A DNA stretch of 64,000 nucleotides from Lihuaxuella thermophila (GTDB lineage Bacteria; Bacillota; Bacilli; Thermoactinomycetales; Thermoactinomycetaceae): positions 1 through 64,000 of the forward strand of contig NZ_FOCQ01000005.1 of assembly GCF_900110165.1 (NCBI RefSeq). The letters are read 5' to 3'. The translations under genes and the position numbers were made by a program. Below, piece after piece: positions 62,558 to 64,000 of the stretch (position 1 is its first letter; each line of letters opens with the position of its first letter). A model generated the notes under the pieces. It was given only the letters and a program-made list of their open reading frames with translations, was not told the DNA's origin and did not search any database.

Positions 62558-64000
<1,443 letters not shown>

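Overview
The window comes from a Gram-positive, spore-forming member of the Bacillales. The gene order comER/comEA ... comEC-holA ... rpsT/gpr-spoIIP-yqxA-lepA-hemW-hrcA-grpE-dnaK and yqeG-yqeH-aroE-nadD-yqeK-rsfS is the conserved Bacillus-type chromosomal backbone. A group III (thermosome-like) chaperonin between hrcA and grpE, together with the overall protein character, suggests a thermophilic Thermoactinomycetaceae-like lineage. The genus is my inference and was not tested.

Region 1 (1-9.95 kb) is a complete type I-B CRISPR-Cas locus with a CXXC-CXXC (Cst1-type) Cas8: cas6-cas8b-cas7-cas5-cas3-cas4-cas1-cas2 on the minus strand. It is bracketed by two arrays (9 and 5 repeats) with related repeats and clearly homologous leaders, each transcribed away from the operon. 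Between cas6 and array 2 lies what I consider the most interesting object in the window: a degenerate mini-CRISPR of two pseudo-repeats flanking an 18-nt pseudo-spacer. The first 17 nt of that pseudo-spacer match the cas6-operon promoter, over its -10 region, with one mismatch at guide position 6 and a CCT PAM-like triplet in the correct place. This is the architecture of a crRNA-like guide that lets Cascade repress its own operon.

Region 2 (10-17.2 kb) is AT-rich accessory DNA. It holds a membrane protein, a helix-turn-helix/TPR (RRNPP-like) regulator divergent from a cassette of two small proteins, an unknown 229-residue protein and a protein-kinase-like protein, and then three minus-strand unknowns. 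It ends abruptly at the 3' half of sigK (17.19-17.50 kb). The break lies at the NE(I) codons where skin-type elements interrupt sigK in other Bacillales. No 5' half is present in the window, so the accessory DNA, possibly including the CRISPR-Cas locus, may be one end of a sigK-intervening element.

Region 3 (17.5-25.9 kb) is a loose region with small genes, a remnant of a PatB/MalY aminotransferase, a xanthine/uracil-type permease, an M24 peptidase, an OsmC protein, a DedA protein and an MFS transporter.

Region 4 (25.9-64 kb) is housekeeping: the yqeG-to-rsfS operon, leuS and trpS (each behind a T-box), comER/comEA, rocD, metI-metC behind a SAM riboswitch, a dCTP deaminase where comEB is found in Bacillus, comEC, an ECF sigma/anti-sigma pair, holA, rpsT, the sporulation genes gpr and spoIIP, lepA, hemW, and the CIRCE-controlled hrcA-chaperonin-grpE-dnaK cluster. 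dnaK runs off the right edge.
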